This document shows, piece by piece, positions 25,503-34,700 of a stretch of 49,734 bases of DNA. The stretch spans positions 7,846-57,579 of the forward strand of contig PLWW01000005.1 of assembly GCA_003153125.1 (NCBI GenBank), in the 5' to 3' direction. The notes below the pieces were generated by a model that ran no database searches, was not told where the DNA came from, and saw only the letters and a program-made list of their open reading frames with translations. Positions within the stretch are counted from its first letter, which is position 1. Every line of letters starts with the position of its first letter. Source of the stretch: Candidatus Dormiibacterota bacterium (lineage in GTDB: Bacteria > Chloroflexota > Dormibacteria > Aeolococcales > Aeolococcaceae). The position numbers were made by a program, and so were the translations under genes.

Positions 25503-27292
25503 GATCTTGGTACCGCAGCATCCGCGAGCGGTAGGAGGAAGACAAAGGTCGTACCCACCCCCAGCTCGGAGATGTCCAACCGGAGGTCTCCGCCTGCGGT
25601 GCGCGCAAACTGCCTACTGAGAAACAGGCCAAGTCCAGTTCCGGCAGCCCGGTTCCATGGTGGTCGACCGACACGAAAGAACTGATCAAAGATCCGCGGC
25701 TGGACGTCCTCAGGGATTCCCAATCCATGGTCTTCCACGGAGATGGCCGCGTCCGCCTCTGCGGTGAGGGTGATGTGGATCCAGGGCTTCTCCACCTGAT
25801 AGGCCATCGCGTTGTTGATGAGGTTGTCGAGCACTCGACCGACATATCCGCGACCGGCTTCGACTTCAATCGGGCCCGGTGGAGGCTCGTACAACAGCGT
25901 CCCTTCGAGGAGAGCCCGTCGGGCCTCGGCTCTTTTCACGGCTTCGGCCACCTCCTCGCGGAGGTCAAAGACGCTGCTCGGCAGCACGGGCGGCGCGGCC
26001 TGCAGACGAGCTGCGTCCAGGATGTTGGTGACCAGTGACCCTAACTCTGCGGCCTTGCCTGCAATGAGATCGACTGGACTCGTGACCGCATCGGGCAGCT
26101 CCCCGAACGCTCCACTTCGTATCAGGTCGAGATACCCCTGGACAACGGTGATCGGGGTGCGGAGTTCGTGTGCCGCCATATTGAGAAATTCGCTCTTCGC
26201 CTGACCAGCCTGGTGGATCTGCTCGAACTGGCGCGCGTTGCGGAGCGCCAGTGCCGCGATGCTCCCGATCAGTTCCATCACTTCGAGGTCCTGGTCGGTG
26301 AATGGCGTGTCATCGACACGACTGAGAACAAGAAGCCCCACCGTCTTGTCAGCGATCACCAGCGGCAGGGTGAGGGTGTGCTTCGTCTTCGCCAAGGCTG
26401 TCCGAAACTCTGGGGCGGCGTTGTCCGCGTTCAACGCGCCGCCGAGGACGGGGCGGCGCTCGCGAACTGCCTCGCCGACCTCGGGCTGAAGGGTGAAGAA
26501 CTCATTGCCGTACCTGCGTCCAACCCACGTGGATTGCCCACCAGCGCCGAGAGTGGCTTCAATGGTGATGACGTCGTCTTCAATGGTTGACAGCGTGGCG
26601 CGGTCGGCGTGCACGATTGAGAGGGTCGTCATCAGGAGACGCTGCACGATATCGCTGGGCACCAGCGACGCTTGAAGATCGAGACTGACGCGGTGCGCAA
26701 AGGCGAGGCGGTCGCCAATCACGACCGAGGCCCGTCGTGCTTCGAGGCCCACGACCTGCAGCGACGCGTACGACGCGAAAGCGTCGATGACGGCGCGCTC
26801 ATCCGTGGTGAATCGCGTGCTGGCTCGCCAGAATCCCAGGACACCGAGCACCATCCTTCCGTCGGGAAGCGGATGCGAACCCAGGATCGGGACAAGACGG
26901 CCGACCCGGATCTGCTCTCCAAAGACGTGGGGCGTCGAGCTCTCCGACGGGGCATCCTCTGTGTCCACGGTCTGCTGTGTCAGAAGGGCGCGCCCGTTCA
27001 GGGTCCCGGCAACCGGCCACTCGCCTCCGACCGTGGTCTTCGCCCAGGCGCCGGCGCCTGCGATCACGGTGAAGTTGTCAGGATGCTGTTCGGACACCAC
27101 AGACAGGACGCATTCAACGTCGCTCATCAGTTGTCGCGCTTCGTCGACGATCAGGTCGGCGATCCCCTCAAGGCTGGCATCCCGGATCGCTCGTGTCCTC
27201 TCGGCAAGGTTGAGCAGCGACCGGCACAGCGCCGAATACAAGGCATGGCTGGAGGCGGGCACGGACTGAATTATCCTCAGGAGCAACCTCAT
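25499..27292 (-). CDS. Sensor histidine kinase with two GAF-like domains
   Basis: This cytosolic kinase is up to 597 residues long, with no membrane segment. Two GAF-like regions (about residues 40-185 and 200-352) precede HisKA with the phospho-acceptor His375 (HELRTPITVVQGYL) and a HATPase domain with N box DNLINNAM, G1 DHGLGIP and G2 GTGLGL. ATG 27292 has AGGA six bases upstream, but it overlaps the start of the divergent response regulator; GTG 27262 is an alternative. The stop overlaps the proline dehydrogenase start, which suggests that proline metabolism and this sensor are linked. The GAF ligand is unknown. Confidence 0.9.
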   Translation of the reverse strand: MRLLLRIIQSVPASSHALYSALCRSLLNLAERTRAIRDASLEGIADLIVDEARQLMSDVECVLSVVSEQHPDNFTVIAGAGAWAKTTVGGEWPVAGTLNGRALLTQQTVDTEDAPSESSTPHVFGEQIRVGRLVPILGSHPLPDGRMVLGVLGFWRASTRFTTDERAVIDAFASYASLQVVGLEARRASVVIGDRLAFAHRVSLDLQASLVPSDIVQRLLMTTLSIVHADRATLSTIEDDVITIEATLGAGGQSTWVGRRYGNEFFTLQPEVGEAVRERRPVLGGALNADNAAPEFRTALAKTKHTLTLPLVIADKTVGLLVLSRVDDTPFTDQDLEVMELIGSIAALALRNARQFEQIHQAGQAKSEFLNMAAHELRTPITVVQGYLDLIRSGAFGELPDAVTSPVDLIAGKAAELGSLVTNILDAARLQAAPPVLPSSVFDLREEVAEAVKRAEARRALLEGTLLYEPPPGPIEVEAGRGYVGRVLDNLINNAMAYQVEKPWIHITLTAEADAAISVEDHGLGIPEDVQPRIFDQFFRVGRPPWNRAAGTGLGLFLSRQFARTAGGDLRLDISELGVGTTFVFLLPLADAAVPRS

Positions 27293-27737
27293 GAGAATCC
27301 TGCTCGTGGAAGACCAACCGGACATCGCCAGCATGTATTCGCTCGGCCTGCAGGCAGCCGGCCACGAGGTCATGGTTGCGGTCAATGGCCGCGAGGGGCT
27401 TGGACAGGCCGCCGAGATGCGACCCGCCATCATCGTGCTCGACGTCGGCCTCCCGGACATGAGCGGACTGGACGTGCTCGAGGTCCTCAGGCGCTGTGCG
27501 GCGGACCTGGGTCAGCGCCTCCCGATCGCCCTCCTGACCAATTATTCGGACCACGATTTCCGCAGCCGCGCCCAACAACTTGGTGCCCTCAAGTACCTGG
27601 TCAAGACAGAGGTGAGGCCCACCAAGCTTGCGGAGATCGTCGAGGCCTGGATTGCGGAGGGCATCACTTGGCCGGCCGACTACGGTTGGGACGACCTGAG
27701 CTCAGCGTCAGCCGAGGCAATTGCGCCACCCGGCTGA
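27291..27737 (+). CDS. Single-domain response regulator
   Basis: This 148-residue CheY-like receiver has the acidic pair VEDQ (residues 7-8), phospho-acceptor Asp51 in VLDVGLPDMSG, Thr83 in LLTNYSD and Lys105 in YLVKTE. The remaining 40 residues (WIAEGITWPADYGWDDL) do not form a recognisable output domain. AGGAG seven bases upstream supports ATG 27291. It is divergent from the histidine kinase and their start codons overlap as CATG, so they are probably a cognate pair. It may work as a phosphorelay intermediate or by protein contact. Confidence 0.92.
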   Translation: MRILLVEDQPDIASMYSLGLQAAGHEVMVAVNGREGLGQAAEMRPAIIVLDVGLPDMSGLDVLEVLRRCAADLGQRLPIALLTNYSDHDFRSRAQQLGALKYLVKTEVRPTKLAEIVEAWIAEGITWPADYGWDDLSSASAEAIAPPG

Positions 27738-27832
27738 AGCGGGTCGGCGCCGCGCGGTGGTGAGGCGGCAGCGGCGTTTGAGCGTGCTGGTGCGCTCGCA
27801 GCGTCCGTGGTATCGTTCCGGCTCGCTGCTGT

Positions 27833-27846
27833 CCAGTGACCACTGG
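27833..27846. promoter_or_regulatory. Inverted repeat upstream of redox operon
   Basis: CCAGTG-AC-CACTGG is a 6-base perfect dyad 39 bases before the ferric-reductase-like gene. It could be an operator for the operon; no known consensus is recognised. Confidence 0.25.
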
Positions 27847-27884
27847 GCGTGTATCCATCCGTCGGGTGTCGTCAGGGACTTTCC

Positions 27885-28751
27885 ATGCAAGGCATGACCG
27901 CACCTCGCGATGGCTTCGAGCCCCTCGCCTCACCTCCGGACCGGGCGGCGGCGGTCGCCACGCCGCCAATCGCGGCGAGCACGCGCGCCCGCGCTCGGAG
28001 CCGCAACCGCGCGCTGCCGCTGCTGGGCGTCTGGTTCTTCCGCGTGCTCCTGGTCATTCCCTTCGTGTTGATGGCGCCCGAGATCTTCGCGCTCATCCTC
28101 GGGCACCCCCACGCGGTGGCAAACGTCGCGGCATCGACTGCCGACGTGCTCGGCACGTCGTCTTTCCTGCTCTTCGTGATGATGCTGTGTGTGACACCGG
28201 TCCACACCATGACCGGCTGGCGCTGGCACGTCATCCTGCGGCGGGACTACGGCGTTGCCATGTTCTTCACCGCCGGCACCGACCTCACCCTCGCCGCGCT
28301 CACCACGGGCGACACCTTTCCCGGAGGTCCGCTCGGCCGCATCGCCGGCCACACCTTCCTGGTGTTCGGGACCGTGTCAGTGTTCCTGCTGATCCCGCTG
28401 ACACTGACGGCGAATCGGCGCGCGATGCGATGGCTCGGCGGACACTGGAAATCGGTTCAGCGCCTCACGTACGTCCTCTGGGTGACGATCCTGATTCATC
28501 TCGCGTTCCTGTTCGGTCTCAGCTCGATCTTCCTCGACGCACTCGCCGTCAGCGCGCCCCTGGCGCTGATGCGGGTGCCCGCTGTGCGGCGCTGGTGGCG
28601 TTCGGCGCGCAACGCCCGCGCTCGCCGCCTGTGGCGGGCCGGGGTGGCGCTGGTGCTCATCGGGCTGTTCTCGGTGGGCTACTCCCAACTGGTCAGCGAG
28701 CTCGCCCTCAAGGGATCCGCCGCGTTCGTGCAACGCCCACCGAGCAACTGA
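27885..28751 (+). CDS. Ferric-reductase-like/MsrQ-like membrane protein
   Basis: This 288-residue protein has about six to seven membrane helices and resembles the haem-binding ferric reductase-like domain of MsrQ/YedZ: WHVILRRDYGVAMFF, LIPLTLTANRRAMRWLGG, and HWKSVQRLTYVLWVTILIHLAFLFG. The positions that hold haem His residues in MsrQ read TDL and SVQRL, and only the late IHLAF His is in the expected place, so haem binding is uncertain. ATG 27885 follows AGGGA at a good distance. It is the first gene of an operon with a small membrane protein and a glutaredoxin-thioredoxin reductase, implying membrane electron transfer. Confidence 0.7.
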   Translation: MQGMTAPRDGFEPLASPPDRAAAVATPPIAASTRARARSRNRALPLLGVWFFRVLLVIPFVLMAPEIFALILGHPHAVANVAASTADVLGTSSFLLFVMMLCVTPVHTMTGWRWHVILRRDYGVAMFFTAGTDLTLAALTTGDTFPGGPLGRIAGHTFLVFGTVSVFLLIPLTLTANRRAMRWLGGHWKSVQRLTYVLWVTILIHLAFLFGLSSIFLDALAVSAPLALMRVPAVRRWWRSARNARARRLWRAGVALVLIGLFSVGYSQLVSELALKGSAAFVQRPPSN

Positions 28752-28754
28752 CCG

Positions 28755-28937
28755 GTGCCGTACGACCCGACCGCCTACGCACAGACCAAGCGGCGACGGC
28801 TCCGGGCCAAGCGCCTGATGATGCTCCTGGCGCTGGTGTGCTGCCTCGTGGGGTTCGGGCTCGGCGCGTACCAGTTGCACGCGGAGGGGCTGAACCAGTT
28901 CGTCTACCGCGCCCCGGGCGTGGGCGCCAGCAAGTAG
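28755..28937 (+). CDS. 60-residue single-pass membrane protein
   Basis: The small product has a basic N terminus (TKRRRLRAKR), one hydrophobic helix (LMMLLALVCCLVGFGLGAY, with a Cys pair) and a short outer tail. GTG 28755 begins three bases after the stop of the ferric-reductase-like gene, so it is very likely co-translated. The Cys-Cys pair in the helix is notable beside a redox enzyme. No family is recognised. Confidence 0.6.
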   Translation: MPYDPTAYAQTKRRRLRAKRLMMLLALVCCLVGFGLGAYQLHAEGLNQFVYRAPGVGASK

Positions 28938-28987
28938 GTATCGACACCGGGTTCAGGCCGCCATACGGTCATGTCACCATCGGTCCC

Positions 28988-30190
28988 ATGGCCGATGTCA
29001 CTGTGCTCGGCGCCCCGTGGTGTCCAGACTGCCAGCGCACCAAGCGATTCCTCGCCGAACAACGCATCAGCTATGACTGGGTCGACATCGACAAGGACTC
29101 GGCAGGTCTGCGGCGGGTCGAGGAGATCCAGAAGGGCGGACGGACCATCCCGACGGTGGTTTTCGCGGATGGCTCGGTTCTCGTCGACCCCGAAAACGAG
29201 GAAGTGGCGCGCAAGCTCGGCCTCGCCCTCGAGCCGCAGCGGCGGATGTACGACCTCGCCATCGTGGGCGGGGGGCCGGCCGGGCTCGGCGCCGCCATCT
29301 ACGCCGCGCGTGAGGGGATCGAGGCCATCGTTGTCGACCGCGGTGGCCTCGGCGGCCAGGCGGGCGTCACCGAGCGGATCGACAACTACCCGGGCTTCCC
29401 CGAGGGCATCGGCGGCGCCGAGCTGGCCGACCGCTTCATCGCCCAGGCGAGGAGATACGGAGTAGAGCTGCTCAGCGGCGTCGCCGTTGACAGCATCGCC
29501 CGGGAGGGCGACGACCTGTGTCTGCGCCTCGGCGCCGCCGGCGAGGTGACCGGGCACGCCGCGCTGCTCGTGCCGGGGTCGACGTACCGCCGCCTCGGGG
29601 TCCCCGGCGAGGACGAACTCATCGGCGCCGGCGTGCACTTCTGTGCGACCTGCGACGGGCCGTTCTACCGTGGCGCCGAGGAGCTGCTCGTCGTCGGCGG
29701 CGGCAACTCGGCGCTCGAGGAGGGGCTCTTCCTCACCCAGTTCGCCAAGCGGGTCCGAATCCTCCAGCGCGGCCACGAGCTGACCGGGTCCCGGCTTCTC
29801 CAGGATCGGGTGCGCGCCGACGAGCGGGTGATTGTCGACGTCGACAGCGAGGTCGTCGAGCTGCGCGGCGACGGCCACCTCGAGAGCGTTGTCGTGCGCA
29901 CGAGCGGCGAGGAGCGCGAGCTGCGTCCGGCGGCAGCATTCGTCTTCATCGGCCTGACGCCGAACACCGAGTTCGTGCGTGGACTCATCGATCTTGACGA
30001 GCGCGGCTTCATCCGCACCGACGAGGCCTTCCGGACGTCGGTGCCGGGGATCTACGGCGCCGGTGATGCGCGGCGCGGCGCGACCAAGCAACTCGCGTCG
30101 GCAGTCGGCGACGGCGTGGCGGCGCTCATCTCTCTGCGCTCGTACCTCCAGGCGCACGGCGACATCTGCACGGTGGACGTGGAACCCTGA
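28988..30190 (+). CDS. Glutaredoxin-thioredoxin reductase fusion
   Basis: This 400-residue flavoprotein joins a glutaredoxin/mycoredoxin domain (residues 1-80, WCPDC with Cys12 and Cys15, cis-Pro in RTIPTVVF) to a thioredoxin reductase (residues 88-400). The reductase shows FAD motif GGGPAGL (94-100), redox pair CATC (Cys219/Cys222), NADPH motif GGGNSA (237-242) and C-terminal FAD contact GIYGAGDARRG. The usual ATG turn reads VPGS at about 195-198. NADPH electrons could pass from the CATC pair to the attached glutaredoxin. Mycoredoxin-like WCPDC fits a mycothiol-using organism. It follows the small membrane protein by 50 bases. Confidence 0.92.
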   Translation: MADVTVLGAPWCPDCQRTKRFLAEQRISYDWVDIDKDSAGLRRVEEIQKGGRTIPTVVFADGSVLVDPENEEVARKLGLALEPQRRMYDLAIVGGGPAGLGAAIYAAREGIEAIVVDRGGLGGQAGVTERIDNYPGFPEGIGGAELADRFIAQARRYGVELLSGVAVDSIAREGDDLCLRLGAAGEVTGHAALLVPGSTYRRLGVPGEDELIGAGVHFCATCDGPFYRGAEELLVVGGGNSALEEGLFLTQFAKRVRILQRGHELTGSRLLQDRVRADERVIVDVDSEVVELRGDGHLESVVVRTSGEERELRPAAAFVFIGLTPNTEFVRGLIDLDERGFIRTDEAFRTSVPGIYGAGDARRGATKQLASAVGDGVAALISLRSYLQAHGDICTVDVEP

Positions 30191-30246
30191 TCGCGGTCGC
30201 CTAGGTTCGCGCAGCCGGCGTGGTGTGCTCGAGGCACGGACGCTCC

Positions 30247-30703
30247 GATTGCTGAGGGCCGATTCGAACAGCGGATCGGCAAGCCACGCGGCTCGACCCG
30301 CGTGAACGCCCTGGCGCCTGGCGATCTCGACCGGCGGAGCCCACTCCGTGGGCGGGAGCGGGAACCAGGAGGCGACAAGGACCAGCGACGCCACGAGATC
30401 GGGCCGGCGGTAGGCGAGGCGGATGGCGTCCCAGCCTCCAAGGGAGTGGCCGACGACGCAGCAGGAGGTAACGCCGGCGTCCGCGAGGACAGCCTCAACG
30501 TCGCCGATCGGCTCGTAGCCGGGGCGCAGCGCCTGCGAGCGTCCATGGCCTCGTCGGTCCACGCTGATGCAGCGGTATCTGTCGTCGAGCGCTGAGACCT
30601 GGTCCCGCCACATCCGCCCATCCAGGGTGACGCCGTGAAGGAAGACGACCGCGTCACCGGCTCCGGCGGTCTCGTCATGAATGCCTGTCGCGGTTAGTGG
30701 CAT
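30247..30703 (-). pseudogene. Alpha/beta hydrolase, N-terminal half only
   Basis: From ATG 30703 the first 150 or so residues match a standard alpha/beta hydrolase: VVFLHGVTLDGRMW (oxyanion hole), VDRRGHGRSQ and the nucleophile elbow VVGHSLGGWDAIRLA (Ser87). Homology ends near ADPLFESALSN. The frame then runs on antisense through the thioredoxin reductase gene without the acidic residue or His of the triad. It cannot encode an active hydrolase unless the long readthrough is ignored, and looks like a gene cut by a deletion. Confidence 0.7.
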
Positions 30704-30742
30704 CGCCAGTCTCTTGCGTGCGGCGTTTCTTGCGGAGTTGGC

Positions 30743-31216
30743 TCAGAAGTGGCCAAGCAGCCAGCGGTGTACGTCGGAAACGCGATCGATCACCAGTGTC
30801 AGGTGGCCGTCGTCGTCGCTGAGGTGAGGTTCCGCATTCGGAATGTGCGCGGCGAGCCACTGGCCGTGCTGGAAGGGAACGAACTTGTCCTGCCTGCCGT
30901 GCCACACCTGCACGGGGACTCGGCTTGTCTCGAGGTCAAAACCCCACGGTGCCAAGTGGGCCGTCCCATCCTCCCACCATCCCTCATCACTCGTCGCCAG
31001 TGCTTCCTCGCTGGAGCGAAACAGCCACTCCGCAAATTCATCGACGAGCACCGACGCGTCCACGGGCGAGAGCAGCGTCTCGAGTGCTTCCGCAAGCTGG
31101 CCGGGTGTGCCTTGCAGCCAGTCGAGACGGTCTCGGCGCGACTTCGCTCGCGCCGCCTCGGGGTTATCGAGATGCAGGTGGATGTCGTCCGCGTTGTCCG
31201 AGCCCATCTGCCCCAC
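30743..31216 (-). pseudogene. Alpha/beta hydrolase, C-terminal half only
   Basis: The 157-codon frame contains only the second half of an alpha/beta hydrolase of a different subfamily. The helical cap region (LAEALETLLSPVDASVLVDEFAEWLF) is followed by VPVQVWHGRQDKFVPFQHGQWLAAHIPNAE with the acidic triad member and DDGHLTLV with the catalytic His. The nucleophile elbow and the N-terminal strands are absent, and no continuation is found upstream. It sits directly upstream of the N-terminal half of another hydrolase on the same strand. Confidence 0.65.
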
Positions 31217-31338
31217 GCGTGCGTCAGCCGCTCTTCGTGCCCGGCTTCAACCTCCACTGCAAGTGATTTGCAACCGGAGCCAAGCACGATGGTCACGCGT
31301 CATTCCTGACGTCACAGAATCCAACTGGAGGTTGACCC

Positions 31339-31704
31339 GTGACGACGACAATCGCTGCTGAGAAGAAGACCGTTTCGCAGCCCGACGAGGTGCGCACGTT
31401 CGAGAAGGGGGTGCTCGAACTGGTGAACATTGGCGGCGGCGTGGTAGGCCGCCTCACGCTGGAGCCCGGCTGGCGGTGGTCGGAGCACCTCAAGCCCATC
31501 GCCGGCACTGAGCTGTGCGAGGCCCCGCACTTCCAGTACCACGCCGCCGGTGTGCTCCACATCCGGATGGCCGACGGCACCGAACTCGAGGCGCATCCAG
31601 GCGATATCACCGCGTTGCCCTCGGGACACGACGCATGGGTCGTCGGTGACGAGAGGGTTGTGCTCATCGACTGGAACGGCGCGAGCAACTACGCGAAGAC
31701 CTGA
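31339..31704 (+). CDS. Cupin domain protein
   Basis: This 121-residue single-domain cupin has GWRWSEHLKPI and a second motif, HPGDITALPSGHDAWVVGDE. The first motif is close to the classical G(X)5HXH pattern but with SEH, so a metal site is plausible though not certain. Such small cupins bind diverse ligands or act as isomerases. The GTG start has GGAGG seven bases upstream. It precedes the SARP-like regulator by about 60 bases. Confidence 0.8.
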   Translation: MTTTIAAEKKTVSQPDEVRTFEKGVLELVNIGGGVVGRLTLEPGWRWSEHLKPIAGTELCEAPHFQYHAAGVLHIRMADGTELEAHPGDITALPSGHDAWVVGDERVVLIDWNGASNYAKT

Positions 31705-31765
31705 TCCACCGCCCGGGCGCCCACGGTCCGTATCGTTACGGGCCGTGGGCGGAGGCGGCGAAGCG

Positions 31766-34700
31766 TTGCGCGTGCGGGTCATCGATGGCCTTGCCATCGA
31801 GGGATTCACCGAGCGCGAGCTCGGCAGCCGCAAAGCCCGGACCGCGCTCCGGCTGCTGGCGGTGGCGGCCGGGAGGCCGGTGAGCGCCGGGAGGATCGCC
31901 GAGGTTCTGTGGCAGGACGAACAGCCTCGCGACCCCGCCGGCCAGGTCGCAGTGATCATCAGCCGGCTGCGCCACGTACTCGGGAGGGCGCGCATCACCC
32001 ACGGCGACCCGGGCTACACGTTGCATGTCGACTGGCTGGACCTGACCGCGGCCGGCGAACTGGTGGCCGAGGCCGACCGCCGCCTCGCCGGCGGCGCGCC
32101 GGCGGCAGCGCTGGCCGCTGCAACGTCGGCAAACTCGTTGCTGGCGCAGACGGACCTCGAGAGTGAGGTGTGGGCCGAACAAGAGCGGCGCGGCGTCGAG
32201 CGCCTCGCCGCCCGGTGTCGCCACCTCCAGTCGCGCGCCGCCCTCGCATCCGCGGACCTCGCGACGGGAGTGGAGGCCGCCGAGCGCGCGATCGACGCCG
32301 ACCCGTACGACGAAGAGGCGCTGAGACTGGCGATGGCCGGGCTGGCATCGCAAGGCCGGTCATCATCGGCGCTCGCACTCTACGAACGTATTCGTCGCCG
32401 CCTTGACGAAGATCTCGGAGTGTCGCCGTCGGTCGAGACCGACGCCGCCCATCGGGCCGTCCTCAAGGGGCTGCCAGTGCCGGGTGTGGACGTCGCCGTG
32501 CACGCGCGCGACGGGGCGGGGTCGCGCAAGCTCATCGGTCGTGAGGACGAGCTTCACACGCTCGACTCGCTGTTCGAGACGGTTCGCCAGGGCAATGGTG
32601 CGCGCATGGTGGTGATCGAGGGGGAGCCGGGGATCGGCAAGACCGCGCTGGCGACCTCTTGGATCGCGAGCCTCGACCCCGGGACCACAGTGCTGGCCAC
32701 GCGGTGCGACCAGGTGAGCCGACTCCTGCCGCTGCAGACGGCCCTCCAGCTGCTCCGATCGTTCCTCCGTCGCACGGGGGCCGCGACGGCGCGTGAGCTG
32801 CTCGGCCCGGATGCATCCCTCCTCGAACCGGTGCTCGACTGGCGTTCGGACACCGCTGGGGTCAGCCCCGACACTGCGCAGATGCTCGTGTCATCCTCCG
32901 CCGGGATGGCGCTGCTCTTCGCGTCGTTCGCTCGCGTCGTGTCACGAGCGTGCACGTCGCCGAGCGTCCTGTCCATCGATGACGTGCAGCGCGCCGACCC
33001 GTTGACGTGGGACTGGATCGGCGAGCTCGCCCGCACGCCGGAGCTGCCGCTGTTCATCCTGCTGACGCGGCGCAGCGGCGAGGGGTCGGTATCACCCGAC
33101 GCACGCGTGATCGCGCTGACGCCGCTCTCGGTCGAAGCAGCGGTGCGGCTTGTCGGCGACGCACGCGCCGCCGAGCTCCACCGCCGAAGCGGCGGCAACC
33201 CTCTGTTCCTCACTGAGCTGGCCCATGCAGATCCCAGCGCGGCGCTGCCCGAGTCGGTGCAGTCAGCGGTTGTGGCTCGGTGCGCCGAGGCGGGGGCGGA
33301 CGCCGCGACGATCCGCAGCGCCGCAGTTCTCGGCACGCGCATCGACGTCGACCTTCTCGCCCGAGTCCTCGGGGCCGAGCCGATCCAGCTGTTGGGAGCG
33401 CTCGAGCATGGGATGCGGCTTGACCTGCTCGACGAGCACGCCGGCACGTACGTGTTCCGGCACGCCATCGTGCGAGAGGCTCTCGAGGCATCGGTCAGCG
33501 GGGCGCGCCGGGCTCTGCTTCACCGCGAGGCGGCGCGATTCCTCGTTGGGCAACCCGCAGCCGACCCCATGCTCATCGCCCACCATGCGCGATTGAGCGG
33601 GGCCCGCGAGATCGCCGCCGGCGCGCTCACGGCAGCGAGCCGGATCGCAGCCGACCGCTTCGACTACCCGGCCGCCCTCGGTTTCGCGGACGAGGCAATC
33701 GTTGCAACGGATACATCGGCGGCGCGTCTGCAGCGCGCGACCGTGCTGCTTCGCCTCGCACGGTACGAGGAGGCACGTGTCGACGCCGAACTCGCCGTGA
33801 CCCGCGGAGACGACGTGCGCGCCAACGAGGTGGCCGGGGCGATCGCGTACTACTGCCGCGACTTCCCCCGTGCCGCCGCCCTCGGTGAGTCACTCATCGA
33901 GCTGGCGGCGACGCCATACCAGCGCGTCCAGGGGTACGTCATCCGTACCCGGGCACTTCATGCGGCGGGCGATGTCGCAGGTGCCGTGGAGCAGATGACT
34001 GCAGCACTGAAGCTGTGTCGGTCACATGGGTTTCCTCGCCCTGTCTCGGTTCAGGCATTTCTCGCGGTGCACGTGGGCGAGGCGAGCGCGGCCATCGCCG
34101 CGCTGGAGTCCAGTCTGGGAACTACGGACGAGGCGCTGTCAACCATCTACACCCCCGTGCACGTGCACTGCGCTCATGGCTACGCGCTGGCAACGCTCGG
34201 GCGCGCCGGTGACGCACTGCGGGTCCTGGAGCGTGCGTCGATGGAGGCGCAGCGTCGCGGCCTCGTGAGGTACATGTCACTGGGCGTGAACATGAGCTCC
34301 TGGATCCACCGCAACATCGGTGATGTCGGGCGAGCCCTGGAGTGCAACCTCGAGGCGAGCGAAGGCGCGCGCACGGCGGGATACCGCGAGCTCGAGGTCT
34401 ACGCATTGCTCGACCCCTGCGAGGACGACCTCGCCGCCCATGACCACGAGGCGGCGGTGCGACGCATCACCGCGGCACGCGAGCTGATGCTCGAGCCCTA
34501 CGCGTACGCCTGGCGTCATGGGCTTCGTGTCCTGTACCTGGAGGGACGCATCGCGCTCGAGCAGGGCGGCGCCGACCAGGCGCTGGACCACGCCCGCCGG
34601 CTCGTCGCCGCTGCGGCCCTGCGGCGCGCACCCAGGTACAGCAGGCTCGCTGAGCTCCTGGAATTGCGTGCACAGGCTGCTTTGGGTGATGGCCCTCCGG

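Noticed and set aside
28904..30703. A 599-codon open frame on the minus strand
   Set aside because: Only its first 150 codons resemble a hydrolase; the rest is antisense to the clearly coding thioredoxin reductase fusion, a typical high-GC shadow.
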